Assembly: GCA_026874595.1 (NCBI GenBank)
Contig: CM049322.1
Location: 31,433,340 to 31,497,339, forward strand
DNA length: 64,000 nucleotides
Source: Sipunculus nudus
Taxonomy: Eukaryota; Annelida; Sipuncula; Golfingiida; Sipunculidae
Reading direction: 5' to 3'
The first letter of the stretch is position 1. Every line of letters begins with the position of its first letter. The position numbers and the translations under genes are program-made. The notes below the pieces were generated by a model. The model did not search any database. It was not told where the DNA came from and worked only from the letters and a program-made list of their open reading frames with translations. Shown here piece by piece: positions 11,007 to 21,920 of this stretch.

Positions 11007-11411
11007 GTACGGTATGGAGTTTATAGTAAATAAGGATGTGTTGGTTTACCTTCTGTGGTTTTGGCACTTATTTTATTATACATTACAACATTAGCCACCC
11101 TGATTAACTGGGAAACCTCTGCAGTTACTTACAAAATAGATCTGTTACTGAAAAATTTAAATGTTATATTTTTATCGAAATATTGAATGTCATTAACGGA
11201 ATGGGCATTTAATTGAAAATTACGCAAGGTATGTGGCTTACAACAAAATGATTGAAATTTAAGGGGGGGGGGGGGTTACATATAACGCCTAAATATCGTT
11301 TGATTTTACCATTGGTACTGAACACTACAAATTATTGCAAGTACCTACAACTCTTTGTTATGACATTTACCAAATGTAAGATTTGCATTAAACATTATAT
11401 CTTTTTCTTAG

Positions 11412-11480
11412 AAAAAACTTACCAGGATCTCCAGAAGATAACAGACTATGAGAATGTTACAGAAAATGATAAGATAAAAG
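11412..11480 (+). CDS. IgSF receptor gene A, cytoplasmic tyrosine exon 2
   Basis: This 69-bp exon is phase 1 at both ends. The acceptor is CTTTTTCTTAG ending at 11411 and the donor is AAAAG|GTACGTG at 11481. It encodes EKTYQDLQKITDYENVTEND followed by KIK. It aligns residue for residue with the previous exon: E-(Q/K)-T-Y-x-x-L, five residues, then Y-E-N-(L/V), with the same nine-residue tyrosine spacing. TYQDL and YENV are candidate SH2 docking sites, the second again of pYxN type. The shared pattern, size and phase are strong evidence that the two exons arose by duplication. Either could be skipped without shifting the frame. Confidence 0.87.
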
Positions 11481-11660
11481 GTACGTGAATCCCAAAAGTG
11501 TCTTCTTGTGCATTTTCAGTGATTCTGATGTACATAACTTTCTTAATATTACATGCCCTTTGATTCCTGATGCATTTCTTTGGTTCACTATCTTTGAAAT
11601 ACCAAACGTTGCTTTTCCAAATGAGTAGATGAAACATACCTCTGGGTCTACATGAAAATT

Positions 11661-11662
<2 letters not shown>

Positions 11663-11706
<44 letters not shown>

Positions 11707-11725
11707 AATATATATATATATATAT
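11663..11725. repeat. (TA)n microsatellite
   Basis: Long interrupted TA dinucleotide tract in the intron after cytoplasmic exon 2. A second tract lies at 11934-11986. Confidence 0.95.
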
Positions 11726-11929
11726 GAGACCTTTCAGATTGCGAGATCATTTATTTTCATACGGCACCAAATAAGTATTTGAGTGTCTCATGCGTATCTG
11801 CTAAGCTTACAAGCATATACTGAAGGTGAATAGCCAGTGGAAGCTAATTGAATGTCAATGTATCACGCTTGATGTACGGAGTGGTCGTCGGGGTTCATCG
11901 TGTGATAATGTCTTTATGCTCGTGCCATG

Positions 11930-11987
<58 letters not shown>

Positions 11988-11995
11988 TTTTAAGA

Positions 11996-13671
11996 CATGG
12001 GGTAAGCGAAATTAGTAATCGTAATCGATTTTGTTTATTTTTAATGCAAAGTAATTGTAATCGTAATCAATTACTCTTCCAATGTATTCGTAATCATGAT
12101 AATAAGATATGATTACATTGATTACATTTGTATTTTCTGATTTTAAACAGCTACAGTTAATGTTTCCTAATAAACTGATCTTTCATGCCTACCATTGATT
12201 AAAAACATTAAGATTATTCACTTGTTGTTACTTCTGACAGCCATCAAATGTATATGATTATAGCAGATGTATATGATTGAAGATAGCTGGATTTTGTGTG
12301 TGAGCATTTTGAGATTAAATAAGAGAGGAAAAAATAAAATCATTGTTTTAAATTTAATATATGCCATGTTTAGTATGGTCTTCATATTTAAATTTAAGAC
12401 CATGGTGAAGTGCTCACTATAACAGCTCTTAGCTATACTTAGCTTAGCTTAGGACTCAGTTTCTGTTATGTTTGCCCAGAGCCACTAGCTGCACTAGCTA
12501 GAGGACAGTATTTGCTTAATTCTCTCTACATCTTGTATTTCACAAACACACGGTCAGTTAAATCCTATTTAGTAATGTTCAGCTAATTAGCTGAAAAGGA
12601 TAAGGGTATGGTACTCTGTACAGAGGGAGTCCAGCATCGGTCCAGGAAGTGTACACAGAGAAAGATATCAAAGAGAATGGCTTCTATGCAGCATACTGTT
12701 TGCCAAAGCAGTGCTCTTAACCAATTATTGGTCTTTGGCATCACAACACCTCAAACTCAGGCTTTGTGGGATATGTAAAGCTATATGTAGCTGATGACAA
12801 GGCAAGATGCAGCTCATGCAGTGGCTATTATTAGGTCACATGTAATCATGCTGGTGCTCTACTCTAGGCCATGTTATGTAAAATGTGAGACTGGCCACAA
12901 GTTTAGACTAAGAGTGCTGAACAGTATAAAAATACAACTCTATGGACAGGTACATTTGTACAACATTTTGTCCAGTGGTAACTGCAAAAATGATTCTGTC
13001 TAAAAATCAGAGAAATTAGATTTCACCTATTAAGTACTTTTATTTACAGTAAGCTCTCTCCTTAAAATGGAAAAATCAAAGCGATTGAGCAGACCTGGGC
13101 ATTACATTTTGGTAAATGTAACAATTTCCTCAATGTTACAACAACCATACTTTTGGTCCACAGAAACAGCCTTAAAAAAATATATTTTCTTTTTTACCCA
13201 GCCTGCCCTGCAAAATCTTAAAAAGTCAACCTTCAAGGGCCTGGAGGGCGGGATATGGTTTCAGGCCCACTCAGAGCTCTAGAGCTTTAAAACACTTAGC
13301 TAAGCAACCCCCTCTTTGTATATTTGAGCAAATCAACAAGAAAGTGCATTTGAAGTGATGTAAATAATTCCTTCGGACTATTTCATCTGTTTCATAACTT
13401 GATAAGACTTACTACTCTGTCAATGCTTTGCACAAGTTTTCTTTCTTTTGATGCATTTGAATAAAGGTATAGTATGCAATTGTTGTGTTGGAATTAGGCA
13501 AAATTAAGGTTTGTAATCTTGGCTGTAATCATGATTACTTTTGAAGTAATCATAATTTAATCGTAAGAGCAATCGATTACATGAAATTATCTTGGTAATC
13601 GTAATCGTAATCATTTACTTTTAAAGTAACCACAATCGTAATCGATTACATATATCAAGTATTCACCCCAT
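11996..13671. mobile_element. Putative non-autonomous hAT-like element in gene A intron
   Basis: The left end is CATGGGGTAAGCGAAATTAG. The reverse complement of the right end is TATGGGGTGAATACTTG, giving a short terminal inverted repeat ATGGGGT(A/G)A. Both ends carry dense TAATCGTAATCGATTAC-type subterminal repeats (12009-12125 and 13513-13655), a layout typical of hAT elements. The middle has no recognisable transposase. I could not see a clean 8-bp target duplication, because both flanks run into TA tracts. Confidence 0.4.
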
Positions 13672-13844
13672 ATATATAATTATATATATGTGTGTGTGTG
13701 TGTACGTTTAATCTCCTATAACCCTCGAATTTCTATTAAACTAACCACACAATTGTTTTAATACCCTCAGTCTATTTTTTAAGTATGTGGTAAAGTGTTT
13801 GATTAAATATTTAATATTAACATTGTTTTTTTTTCCTTTAACAG

Positions 13845-13907
13845 AGCAGACGTATGAAGAATTGTCGAGATCACCAAATCCAGCAACAGATTCCTCAGGA
13901 AATATCG
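13845..13907 (+). CDS. IgSF receptor gene A, cytoplasmic tyrosine exon 3
   Basis: This 63-bp exon is phase 1 at both ends. The acceptor TTTTTTTTCCTTTAACAG ends at 13844, after a strong pyrimidine tract, and the donor is ATCG|GTAAGG at 13908. It encodes EQTYEELSRSPNPATDSSGN plus I. The first half matches the other tail exons (E-Q-T-Y-x-x-L). The second tyrosine motif is replaced by a Pro/Ser/Thr-rich stretch, so only one phosphotyrosine site remains. It is likely a diverged duplicate. It is separated from exon 2 of the tail by about 2.4 kb, mostly the putative hAT-like insertion. Confidence 0.85.
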
Positions 13908-14117
13908 GTAAGGTCATCATATATCCATTATTTAACAGCGTGTACAAAAAAAATGTAAGGCTCCTGTGAGTTTGTATATCGGCTCTGGCATAAAGCCTTT
14001 CCTATGAAATTTTTTTTTTTGCGAAATTAATATAAATGTATATCAATATTGATACTTTCACATGATACTCTGTTGTAAATCAATGTCAGCTTTTACGGAT
14101 GTAATATATCCTTCCAG

Positions 14118-14161
14118 ATGAATCAGTGACCACCTACGAGAAACTTCAGTACAAGAAGTGA
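14118..14161 (+). CDS. IgSF receptor gene A, last coding exon with stop
   Basis: The acceptor is TATCCTTCCAG ending at 14117. The frame entered in phase 1 gives DESVTTYEKLQYKK and then TGA (14159-14161). TTYEKL is a further T-x-Y-x-x-L motif close to the C terminus, and QYKK adds a last tyrosine. With the three preceding exons the predicted tail carries seven tyrosines, four of them in T-Y-x-x-L context. All tail exons share the same phase, consistent with one transcript. The coding part of gene A in this window totals about 430 residues. Confidence 0.85.
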
Positions 14162-14670
14162 AAGATCTGATTTATAAAAGAACTAGTCATGCAATGCATG
14201 GATACACTTCTAATTAATGTAATGACATTAGATACCGTATGTTTATTTACTTCTGATTTATAACCCCAAAAGGCTCTTAGAATTACTCCTGTTGCTGACA
14301 TGGAAGAAAGCTTATGTCGTGAGTAAAACATATTTGAGAGTGTGAAAGCATCTTGATGAAAGACATCAGTGTTCGTCTCTTGACTCAATGACTCCCTGTA
14401 TCTTCCTAATGATGCCTTCCCCGAGGGAGGATTATGTCATTTAACGTGTATATTAATATTTCATGGAATCCTTTAATAATAGTTGATATTTAATGGAAGG
14501 ATTGTGTAGAAAACGAATATGTATTTGTTCATATCTTAACTTTAAATCAATCGGTTAGTTCAAGGCTAAGTAGAAATGACCTAAAGTTTGTTTGAAACTG
14601 ACTCAGCATTAGCGGATTACTCTGAATTTATATCGGCAGATGAAATAAATGTTTATTTTTCCGATTATTC
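14162..14670 (+). other. Probable 3' UTR of gene A with a possible poly(A) signal
   Basis: Non-coding sequence follows the stop codon. The first AATAAA that I see is at 14644-14649. Transcript evidence is needed to place the true end. Confidence 0.35.
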
Positions 14671-14739
14671 ATGTGACATATTTATATTTATTTGCATTAT
14701 TGCTGATAAACCAATCAATCGAGACGTGAAGGGGGACGG

Positions 14740-14785
<46 letters not shown>

Positions 14786-14802
14786 TTATATATATATATT
14801 TA
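14740..14802. repeat. (TA)n microsatellite
   Basis: Interrupted TA tract downstream of gene A. No gene is seen between here and 15014. Confidence 0.95.
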
Positions 14803-15013
14803 AAGGAATAAACAGATTAATACACACAGACACATACACACACATATATATTAAAGTTTTAATTTCGCATGATGGATATATGACAGGTTGTTTGACATTT
14901 TACCTCTAATAAGCAGCCGAATGTCTACTTCTTCCATAGACACAGGTACACGCGCAATTGCCTTAAGAAGGGAAGATCGATAGTTAAAGCTTACACCCAT
15001 GGAATATGTATAC

Positions 15014-17062
15014 ATTTTTAGCTCAGTTGACTGTAAGTCATCTTAGCTATAGCGATCGCCCTTTGTTTGGCGTCCGTCCGGCCGTCCGGCTGTCTGGCCG
15101 CCTGTCCGTTAACAAGGCACAAATCGTAACCGTTAGACCGAAAAGCTTCTAACTGTACATCCAGGGAGGTCCTGGGTAAATCTCCTGGGAAGCCTGAAAT
15201 TAGGTCATGGTAACCTATATTTTGTGACCTATGGGCCGAAAACATGATTTCGAGTACCCAGGCAGTCAGACGGGGCACAAATTGTATCCATTAGGCCTAG
15301 AAACCTCTAACCTGACATTTTAGGAGGCCCTAGGCAAATGTCCTTTCGAAACCTGAAACTAGGTCAACGTGACCTATACTCTGCGACCTATAGGGAAAAG
15401 ATGTCATATGAGCACCCTGAATGTCAGATGGGGAAAATCGTATCTATGATGCCTAGAATCTTCTAGAATCTAATCCTGGGAGTTTCTAGTCAAATCTCCA
15501 TGGAAACCTGAAATTAGGACATGGTGGCCTATATTTTATGACCTTAGGGCCGAAAGAAGGTTTTTTAGCATCAGACACTCAGACGGGCACAAATTGAATC
15601 GATAAAGCCAAGAATTCTCCAACTTGACATTTAGGGAGGTCCTAGGCAAATATCCATGGAAACCTGAAAGTAGGTCATGGTGACCTATATATTGTGACCT
15701 ACAGGCCAAAAACATGATTTCAAGCACCCTGCATGTCAGATGGGGACAAATCGTTTATGTGAGACCTAGAATCTTTTAACTCAATATCCAGGGGGTTTCT
15801 ATGCAAATCTCCTTGGAAACCTGAAATTAGGTCATGGTGACCTATGTTTTTTTACCTATGGGCCGAAAACATGATTGTGAGCACCCAGGCAGTCAGATGG
15901 GGGCACAAATAGTATCCATTAGGCCTAGAATCCTCCAACATGACATTAAGGGAGGTCCTAGGCAAATTTCCTTAGAAACCTGAATTAAGGTAACTGTGAC
16001 CCAATTCTGTGACCTATAGAAAAAAGATGTCATTAGAACACTCTGAATGTCAGATGGTGACAAAACGTATCTGTTAGGCCTAGAATCTTCTTACACAATT
16101 TCCTTGGAGGCTCTGGGCAAATCTCCTTGGAAATCTTAGATAAGGTCATGGTGACCTACATTTTGTGACTGACAAGGCCGAAAACAGGATTTTGAGCACC
16201 CTGAAAGTCAGGCAGGGCACACATTGTATTTGTTAGGCCTAGAATTTTCTAGTTTAAAATTCTGAGACGTCCGTGGCAAATGTCTGTACATAACTGAAAT
16301 TAGGTCACCATAACCCATATTTTGCGACCTTAAGGAAATGAAGTCATATAAGCACCCAGACAGTCAGTCAGGGCACACATTGTATCTGTAAGGCCTAGAA
16401 TCTTCTCATGTAACATTCTGAGACATCCTTGACCAGTGTCCTTCGAAAACTTAGATTGGGTCACCATGACCAAATTTTGCAACCTATCAGAAAAGGTGTC
16501 ATATAAGCATCCAGACAGTCAGACAGGAAACAAATTGTATCCATTAGGACTAGAATATTTAAACATGTAATTTAGTGAGGTCCTAGTCACGTTTCCTTGG
16601 AAACCTGAAATTAGATCACTGTGACTTATATTGTGTGACCTATGGGGTGAAAAATGGTTTTGCGCACCAAAACAAACAAAGCACAAATTGTATCCATTAA
16701 TCCTTGACTCTTCTAACATGACATTCAGGGAAATCCTTGGCATTTCTCCTTGGAAACCTGAAATTGGATCATGGTGACCTATATTCTGCCAGCTAAAGAC
16801 CAGAAACATGATTTTGAGCACCCAGACAGACAGACGGTACAAATTGTATCTATTTTCCTTGGAACCCTCTGTTGTGAAATCCAGGGGGGTCCTGGGCAAG
16901 TTTCCTATGAATCCGGAAATATTTAATTTATTTCCATTTTTTGAACACTGTAACTTAAGCCATAGGCTATTCTCACAGACAATATATAACATTAACAAAA
17001 AAAAAAAAAAACATGAGCGCCCAGTCAAAATAAGCTGAGCGTCATGGCACATGGGCCACTTG
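15014..17062 (+). repeat. Pearl/HINE-like element with ~156-bp tandem array, copy 3
   Basis: The left end is TTTTTAGCTCAGTTGACTG and the right end AAGCTGAGCGTCATGG...CCACTTGTTTTT, as in copy 1. The core is about 12 imperfect units of roughly 156 bp. Unit starts (CACAAAT(T/C)GTATCC...TTAGGCCTAGAAT) fall near 15118, 15276, 15430, 15583, 15740, 15895, 16050, 16210, 16370, 16525, 16678 and 16835. Most units contain an AGGTCATGGTGACCTAT-type palindrome. Bivalve pearl elements carry arrays of ~160-bp core units, and this layout fits. The antisense open frames at 15018-15278, 15536-15727 and 16519-17052 are produced by the array. Confidence 0.7.
15362..15374. promoter_or_regulatory. Perfect GGTCAnnnTGACC palindrome
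   Basis: GGTCAACGTGACC in the ~156-bp array. Further perfect copies are at 15673-15685, 15830-15842, 16144-16156 and 16459-16471. They match the IR3 nuclear-receptor binding consensus; binding is not shown. Confidence 0.4.
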
Positions 17063-18300
17063 TTTTTCTTCCACTGGTGTTAATGTTAGTTTATTTACCC
17101 GGCACTTTATATTGATTACCTTTGCTGCTTTTTCCAAAGGACGTTAAACACAGGCTTTTACCAACGTATATACAATCGGTACTTGAGAGATGCCTCCCAT
17201 ATCCTTTTCTTTCCCCTATCACACGCGTGTATATACACATTTTATAAGCAATACACTTTGGTGAGGAACATTTAGGAACCGGTCGCATGTAATTCGTTGG
17301 CTTGGTTCGGTTTTTCATCAAAGAGGGATATATTAACATAGTGTTACAAAACTAGGTTTTTTTATATAGAGTGTTGTCACATTCTCCGTTGTATTGATAT
17401 AATAAAATAATGCTATATCACATAACAAATGTTAAATATCTGTATAAAGGTCAAAGTCACCTAATTTTACGCAATGTTGCCTGGTGATCCCCATTTAGTA
17501 CAGCCTTTCTTCACCAAACATAAGTCGACAAAACATTTTTCATGCAACTTTTCCTTATAATAATCACTTAACAAAATCATTGATTGGCTCGATGAATCGT
17601 CATCTATATATCTATTCCTGGCACGTGGCCTTCAAAATGAAACCGATTTAATGAATTCTGCGTTTCTCGTTCAGTAAATATAAGAAATTATTTGGCGTTA
17701 AGAATAAGTCATAATCGCAAACAGATATTCACATAAATTTATGAATATTAATTGTTTGTGTGCACTGGGTACAATGAACCACGGAAACGGTTATATACAC
17801 AACATATGTCTATACAACAGATACTCGTTCTGTAATTGATTGTCACACAATAATGGTCATTGTTTGGAACCAAGATTAAACAGATTTTCCCACCTGTAAA
17901 ATATTTAGTTTTTTGTGTCATATTTGTTACTACTTATCAACTACTTATGTGAAAAACAACTGGATGTTCACCTTTCCAACGGATTGGTACAAAATGGAAA
18001 ATGCCTTTCCGTGCACATTTTTTGCCTGTCAACGACAGGCGAAAAGCATTATTACGTTCCCTGTATATGGATAATTAAGATCCCTAGCATATTGGGGCCA
18101 GATAGAGAGGGAAGGAGGAAAGGTAAGGGGGAGGCAGACACAGAGAATGTAAGAGAGTGAAAACAGACACCTTGGATATGAGAGACCGAGATCCTGAACA
18201 TGGCAGGGGGCGCTGAACTTAAGATTCCCTATTTACCACCAAACGCTTCACTTTTCTCATTATTGTATCACAAGACAAAGTCGGGATACTATGGTTTAAG
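17063..18300. other. Unassigned AT-rich sequence
   Basis: I see no gene, conserved motif or clear repeat boundary. A short (GGAAGG/AGG)-like purine stretch lies near 18105-18140. Confidence 0.4.
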
Positions 18301-18317
18301 CACGGTCGCGCCACAAC

Positions 18318-18366
18318 CACCGCCGCCGCCGCAACCACCGCCGCCGCCGCAACCACGCCGCAATCG
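18318..18366. repeat. (CCG)n/(CAACCACCG) trinucleotide-type repeat
   Basis: Two copies of CCGCCGCCGCAACCAC and a partial third, one of the few GC-rich spots in this half of the window. Proline-rich open frames across it are low complexity. Confidence 0.8.
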
Positions 18367-19520
18367 TTTTCCCGCGGCGTCCATCTGTACATGTGCTTCA
18401 GGTGAAAATTGCTCATATCTTCGGAGTGGTCCAAGGTAGTGGTCTTAAATTTTGCATGTTCATCGATCTTTGAAAATTTTCTCGTAAACCAGACTGGTAG
18501 CGCAACCTACCTTCCTGTTTCCCTTGAACAAATTAATACTATTTTCTAAGGAGTAAATTGCCTTATTGGCAAGAAATTGTGCATATCCATAGATCTTTAA
18601 CTTGTCCATCTTGTATTCAAGACTGATTGCGCCATCTGCAATGGTGTTTCTGTAGCGTCCATCTGTACATGTGCTTTGGGTGAAAATGCTTATATCTCCG
18701 GAGTGGTTGAAGGTAGTGGTCTTAAATTTGGCATGTCCATCGATCTTGGAAAATTTTCTCGTAAACTAGACTGGTGGCGCCAACTACCTTACCTTTTTGT
18801 AGAATAAATAAATGCATTTTTCTTAGCAGTGGTGCCCTGTACTGGTCTGAAACTGTTAATGTAAATAGATCTTGGACTCCTCCATCTTGTAGTCAAGACT
18901 GCTGGCGCCATCTGCTATTTTTTTTTGTGTTGCGTCCGTCCGTAATTTTTTAAAGTGAAAATTGCTCATATCTGAGGGTTTTTTTTTAATGTTTTATTTT
19001 TTTTAATTTTTTTTTGTGGAGGTAACCGTCTCCATTTTTTAATGCTTACTTAACTACATATATGCACATCTGCAGAATTCCATTCCGGTTTCGGACTACG
19101 TGACAGGGCAGTAAAACACGCTTCCTCTCATCTTATATCCTGGCGTTAACCAGGCCCGGTGACTACTGCACCTGCGGGCCCTGGTGTGTAATCGTCCCCA
19201 TTGCTAGGTCATACCACCGAGGAGCCCCTGAATGGCGCAATAGTTTGTGAGTGAAACACGGCCGTTGGGCCCATTAAGCCTGCAGAGCGCTCACCCTGGG
19301 TTGGGCCGACAGTGAAAAATCTCACCGCCTTGTCTGAGATTCGAACTCAAGAGACCCCGGCTTTGAGTCCTGCGCTCTACCAATGAGCCACAGAAGCCGG
19401 TCTATCTGATTAGTTGTTCAATGTGTTGGTCCGCAATTTGACATGTACATCTATCTTTGAGAGTTTTCTCGTCGACCAGACAGATGGCGCCACCTAACTA
19501 CCATATTTATAGTATAGATT
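18366..19520 (+). repeat. ~287-bp tandem repeat family, interrupted by a SINE
   Basis: GTGAAAATTGCTCATATCT and CCATCTGTACATGTGCTT-type phrases recur near 18380, 18667 and 18955, giving a period of about 287 bp. The array resumes after the SINE at about 19430 (CAATTTGACATGTACATC, TTTTCTCGTCGACCAGAC). It is the inverted counterpart of the block at 2000-2760. Confidence 0.6.
19016..19401 (-). mobile_element. tRNA-derived SINE, copy 3 (best preserved head)
   Basis: On the - strand it starts ACCGGCTTCTGTGGCTCATT, containing an A-box TGGCTCATTGG. The B-box GAGTTCGAATCTC lies about 45 bp further on. The tRNA-unrelated body follows, ending GACGGTTACCTCCAC and an A-rich tail. Both pol III boxes are near-consensus here, which identifies the family as tRNA-derived. 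Confidence 0.82.
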
Positions 19521-20328
19521 AATCCCCTTTCCTCAAGAGTGATTCACCGCATTGACCCCCATACTTGCAGTAAAATATTGTTTCTCATATTAATAGATGG
19601 TCACTTGCCAAGTGTCAGTATAAGCTGCTGAAGATGGGGGCATATTCCTAAGGGGGGGGGGTAATTGTCTGGGGATAATATGGCGCCAGCGGTGCCAAGA
19701 AATATCTAGTTAAAGCTGGCATCAGCTCAAGAGTTCACTCAGTATTTTTTACTATTTTCAGGGGCAGTTTATAACCGTCGGTTGTCATGTATACCTGCAG
19801 CGAATGGAATGCAAATTTATGAGCCCAACATCGTGTTGCTATTCATATAAACACGAGAGAGAGACATAGATAGACAGACACGTATACACGCGTGAAAACA
19901 GACACCATATATATAAGAGAGAAACAAATCAGACAATCAGATGGACACCTTGCACATGACAGGGAAACTATAAGACATCCAGATGAGTGAAATGAGCAGA
20001 CAGGCAGGCAATATGCTGGAGTGTGAAAACACCTAGAATCCCCTTTTTTAAATAGGTTTACTAGAATGAATATAACTTAATCTCAGCCAGAGTGATGTAA
20101 TAGGAAATATTTCATGTCCAAGTGTTATTGATATGGGACTACCAGTAGTTTCTGATTACATATTTATCTTTAGACTTAGAGGTTTTTTAACAAATGTTCC
20201 CTGTTCCATATCTTTCTCATTCGCATTCACATACAGTACTTTGTTGTTTTTGTGCCATAAAACAAAGATTATACGCATATGCGTACTTTCTACACATAGT
20301 AACTTTCTTATCTGATGATGAGGCTGAA

Positions 20329-20397
<69 letters not shown>

Positions 20398-20898
20398 TAG
20401 AGAGAGAGAGGTTTTAAAGATAAAAAAATTCAATATTCATATTCCATTTTCATATAGAGAACTAAATGGTTTTCACGATTATAAAGATATTCTTAAGTTC
20501 CCAGGTCCACTAATTGGCAATTTTTACTATGTTATCTGATGGATTTTCTTTCAGCAATACAGATAAAGCTAATTAATGAAAATCATCTGATATCAACAGG
20601 CTCCTGATCATATAAGATGTATCCTCTTTCTTTTCTTAAGATATATTGATGTCCGCTACTACTGCGATAACAATTCAATGTCAAACAGTCAAACAGGAAA
20701 AAAATATTTGTATAAAGAAAGCCCATTTTTACGCTTATGCCTCAAAAATGCTTTAACATCAATTTCCAAACGAACCTTTGAATCAGAGGTTAGATTTTAC
20801 ATGTTGTTTACCTGAAGGTCAATGTGAAAGTAAGCAACACGGAAGCCTTCACCAAGACAATTAATGGATTGTTACTGCGATTATAATAATAATATAAT

Positions 20899-20934
<36 letters not shown>

Positions 20935-20960
20935 TATTATTATTATTATTCTGACATGAA
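19521..20960. other. Unassigned sequence with microsatellites
   Basis: No gene seen. It contains (AT)n-(AG)n-(GACA)n at about 20327-20410 and an (AAT)n/(ATT)n self-complementary tract at about 20881-20950. Confidence 0.5.
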
Positions 20961-21018
20961 CAAAATCAAGAAATATCCTCTAGAGCCCTTTGTAATTCAT
21001 CATTTGTGAGATCGAGGC

Positions 21019-21418
21019 AGCAGCTGCAGGAAAAGTTAACGCTCGTCGAGCAGCTACAGGTTGCTGTGGTCAAGACCTCAGCCCTGCGACCTCCTGAAGC
21101 ATGTTCTCTGAGCCAACAGACGCGATGCCACACCAAACCAAGCAGAGAGCCGCGAGAGGCCGCCACCGTACATCCCAAGCCGGTGACCTTTTAGGAAAGC
21201 AACAGCATCCACACCCGCAAAAGCAGAAGCAATCTTCATTCCCTCTACCGATCCCAGCAGCGGAGAACCAGCCGTGCCATTGGAGAGCCAAACCCGATCT
21301 TGTGAACGGCAGTGTTTCGAGACGCATCGCCTTTATACTTGCAGTTTCGGCCATTTGGACCGTATTAACCAGTTTACCCAGTTATGCAAGTTTTAGCAAG
21401 TTTTTCGTCATCAGCGAT
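21019..21418. other. GC-rich ~400-bp insertion of unknown identity
   Basis: The flanks (CATCATTTGTGAGATCGAG and CAAAACATTATAC) are adjacent in the neighbouring tandem units at 21621 and 21838. The 400 bp between them therefore look inserted. The segment is markedly richer in GC and CpG than its surroundings and is open in several frames. I recognise no domain and cannot say whether it was coding. Confidence 0.4.
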
Positions 21419-21420
21419 GC

Positions 21421-21473
21421 AAAACATTATACTTCACATATAATTATTTACAAAAAAGTATTCATATATATAC

Positions 21474-21539
<66 letters not shown>

Positions 21540-21694
21540 AACAGAAAGGGTGGGTGTTAGTGTAGACCAGGCTTTTCAAAATCGAACTCTGATTTTAGTC
21601 GTATGTATATCCTTTGTTATTCATCATTTGTGAGCTCGAGCCAAAACATTATCTTTACAAATAGTTTTTACAATATATACATATATATAAATAA

Positions 21695-21752
<58 letters not shown>

Positions 21753-21882
21753 TGAAGGGATAGGGTGGGTGTTAGTTTAGACCAGGCTTTCAAAATTGAA
21801 CTTTCAATGCTTTTGATCGTATGTATGTCATTTGTAATTCATCATTTGTGAGCTCAAACCAAAACAATATACTTATATATAT

Positions 21883-21916
<34 letters not shown>
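21421..21916. repeat. (AT)n-containing tandem unit array, left part
   Basis: Units consist of an (AT)n tract, then a GGGTGGGTGTTAG...AGACCAGGC segment, then CGAACTCT...ATTCATCATTTGTGAGCTC. Copies start near 21540 and 21756, and the array resumes at about 25373 beyond the LTR element. Confidence 0.65.

Positions 21917-21920
<4 letters not shown>

Noticed and set aside
15110-16990. CRISPR-like regularly spaced repeats
   Set aside because: Units are ~156 bp, contiguous and diverged, without unique spacers, in a eukaryotic genome.
16519-17052. 177-codon - strand frame with internal peptide repeats
   Set aside because: It lies inside the ~156-bp satellite array; the repeating peptide simply follows the DNA repeat.
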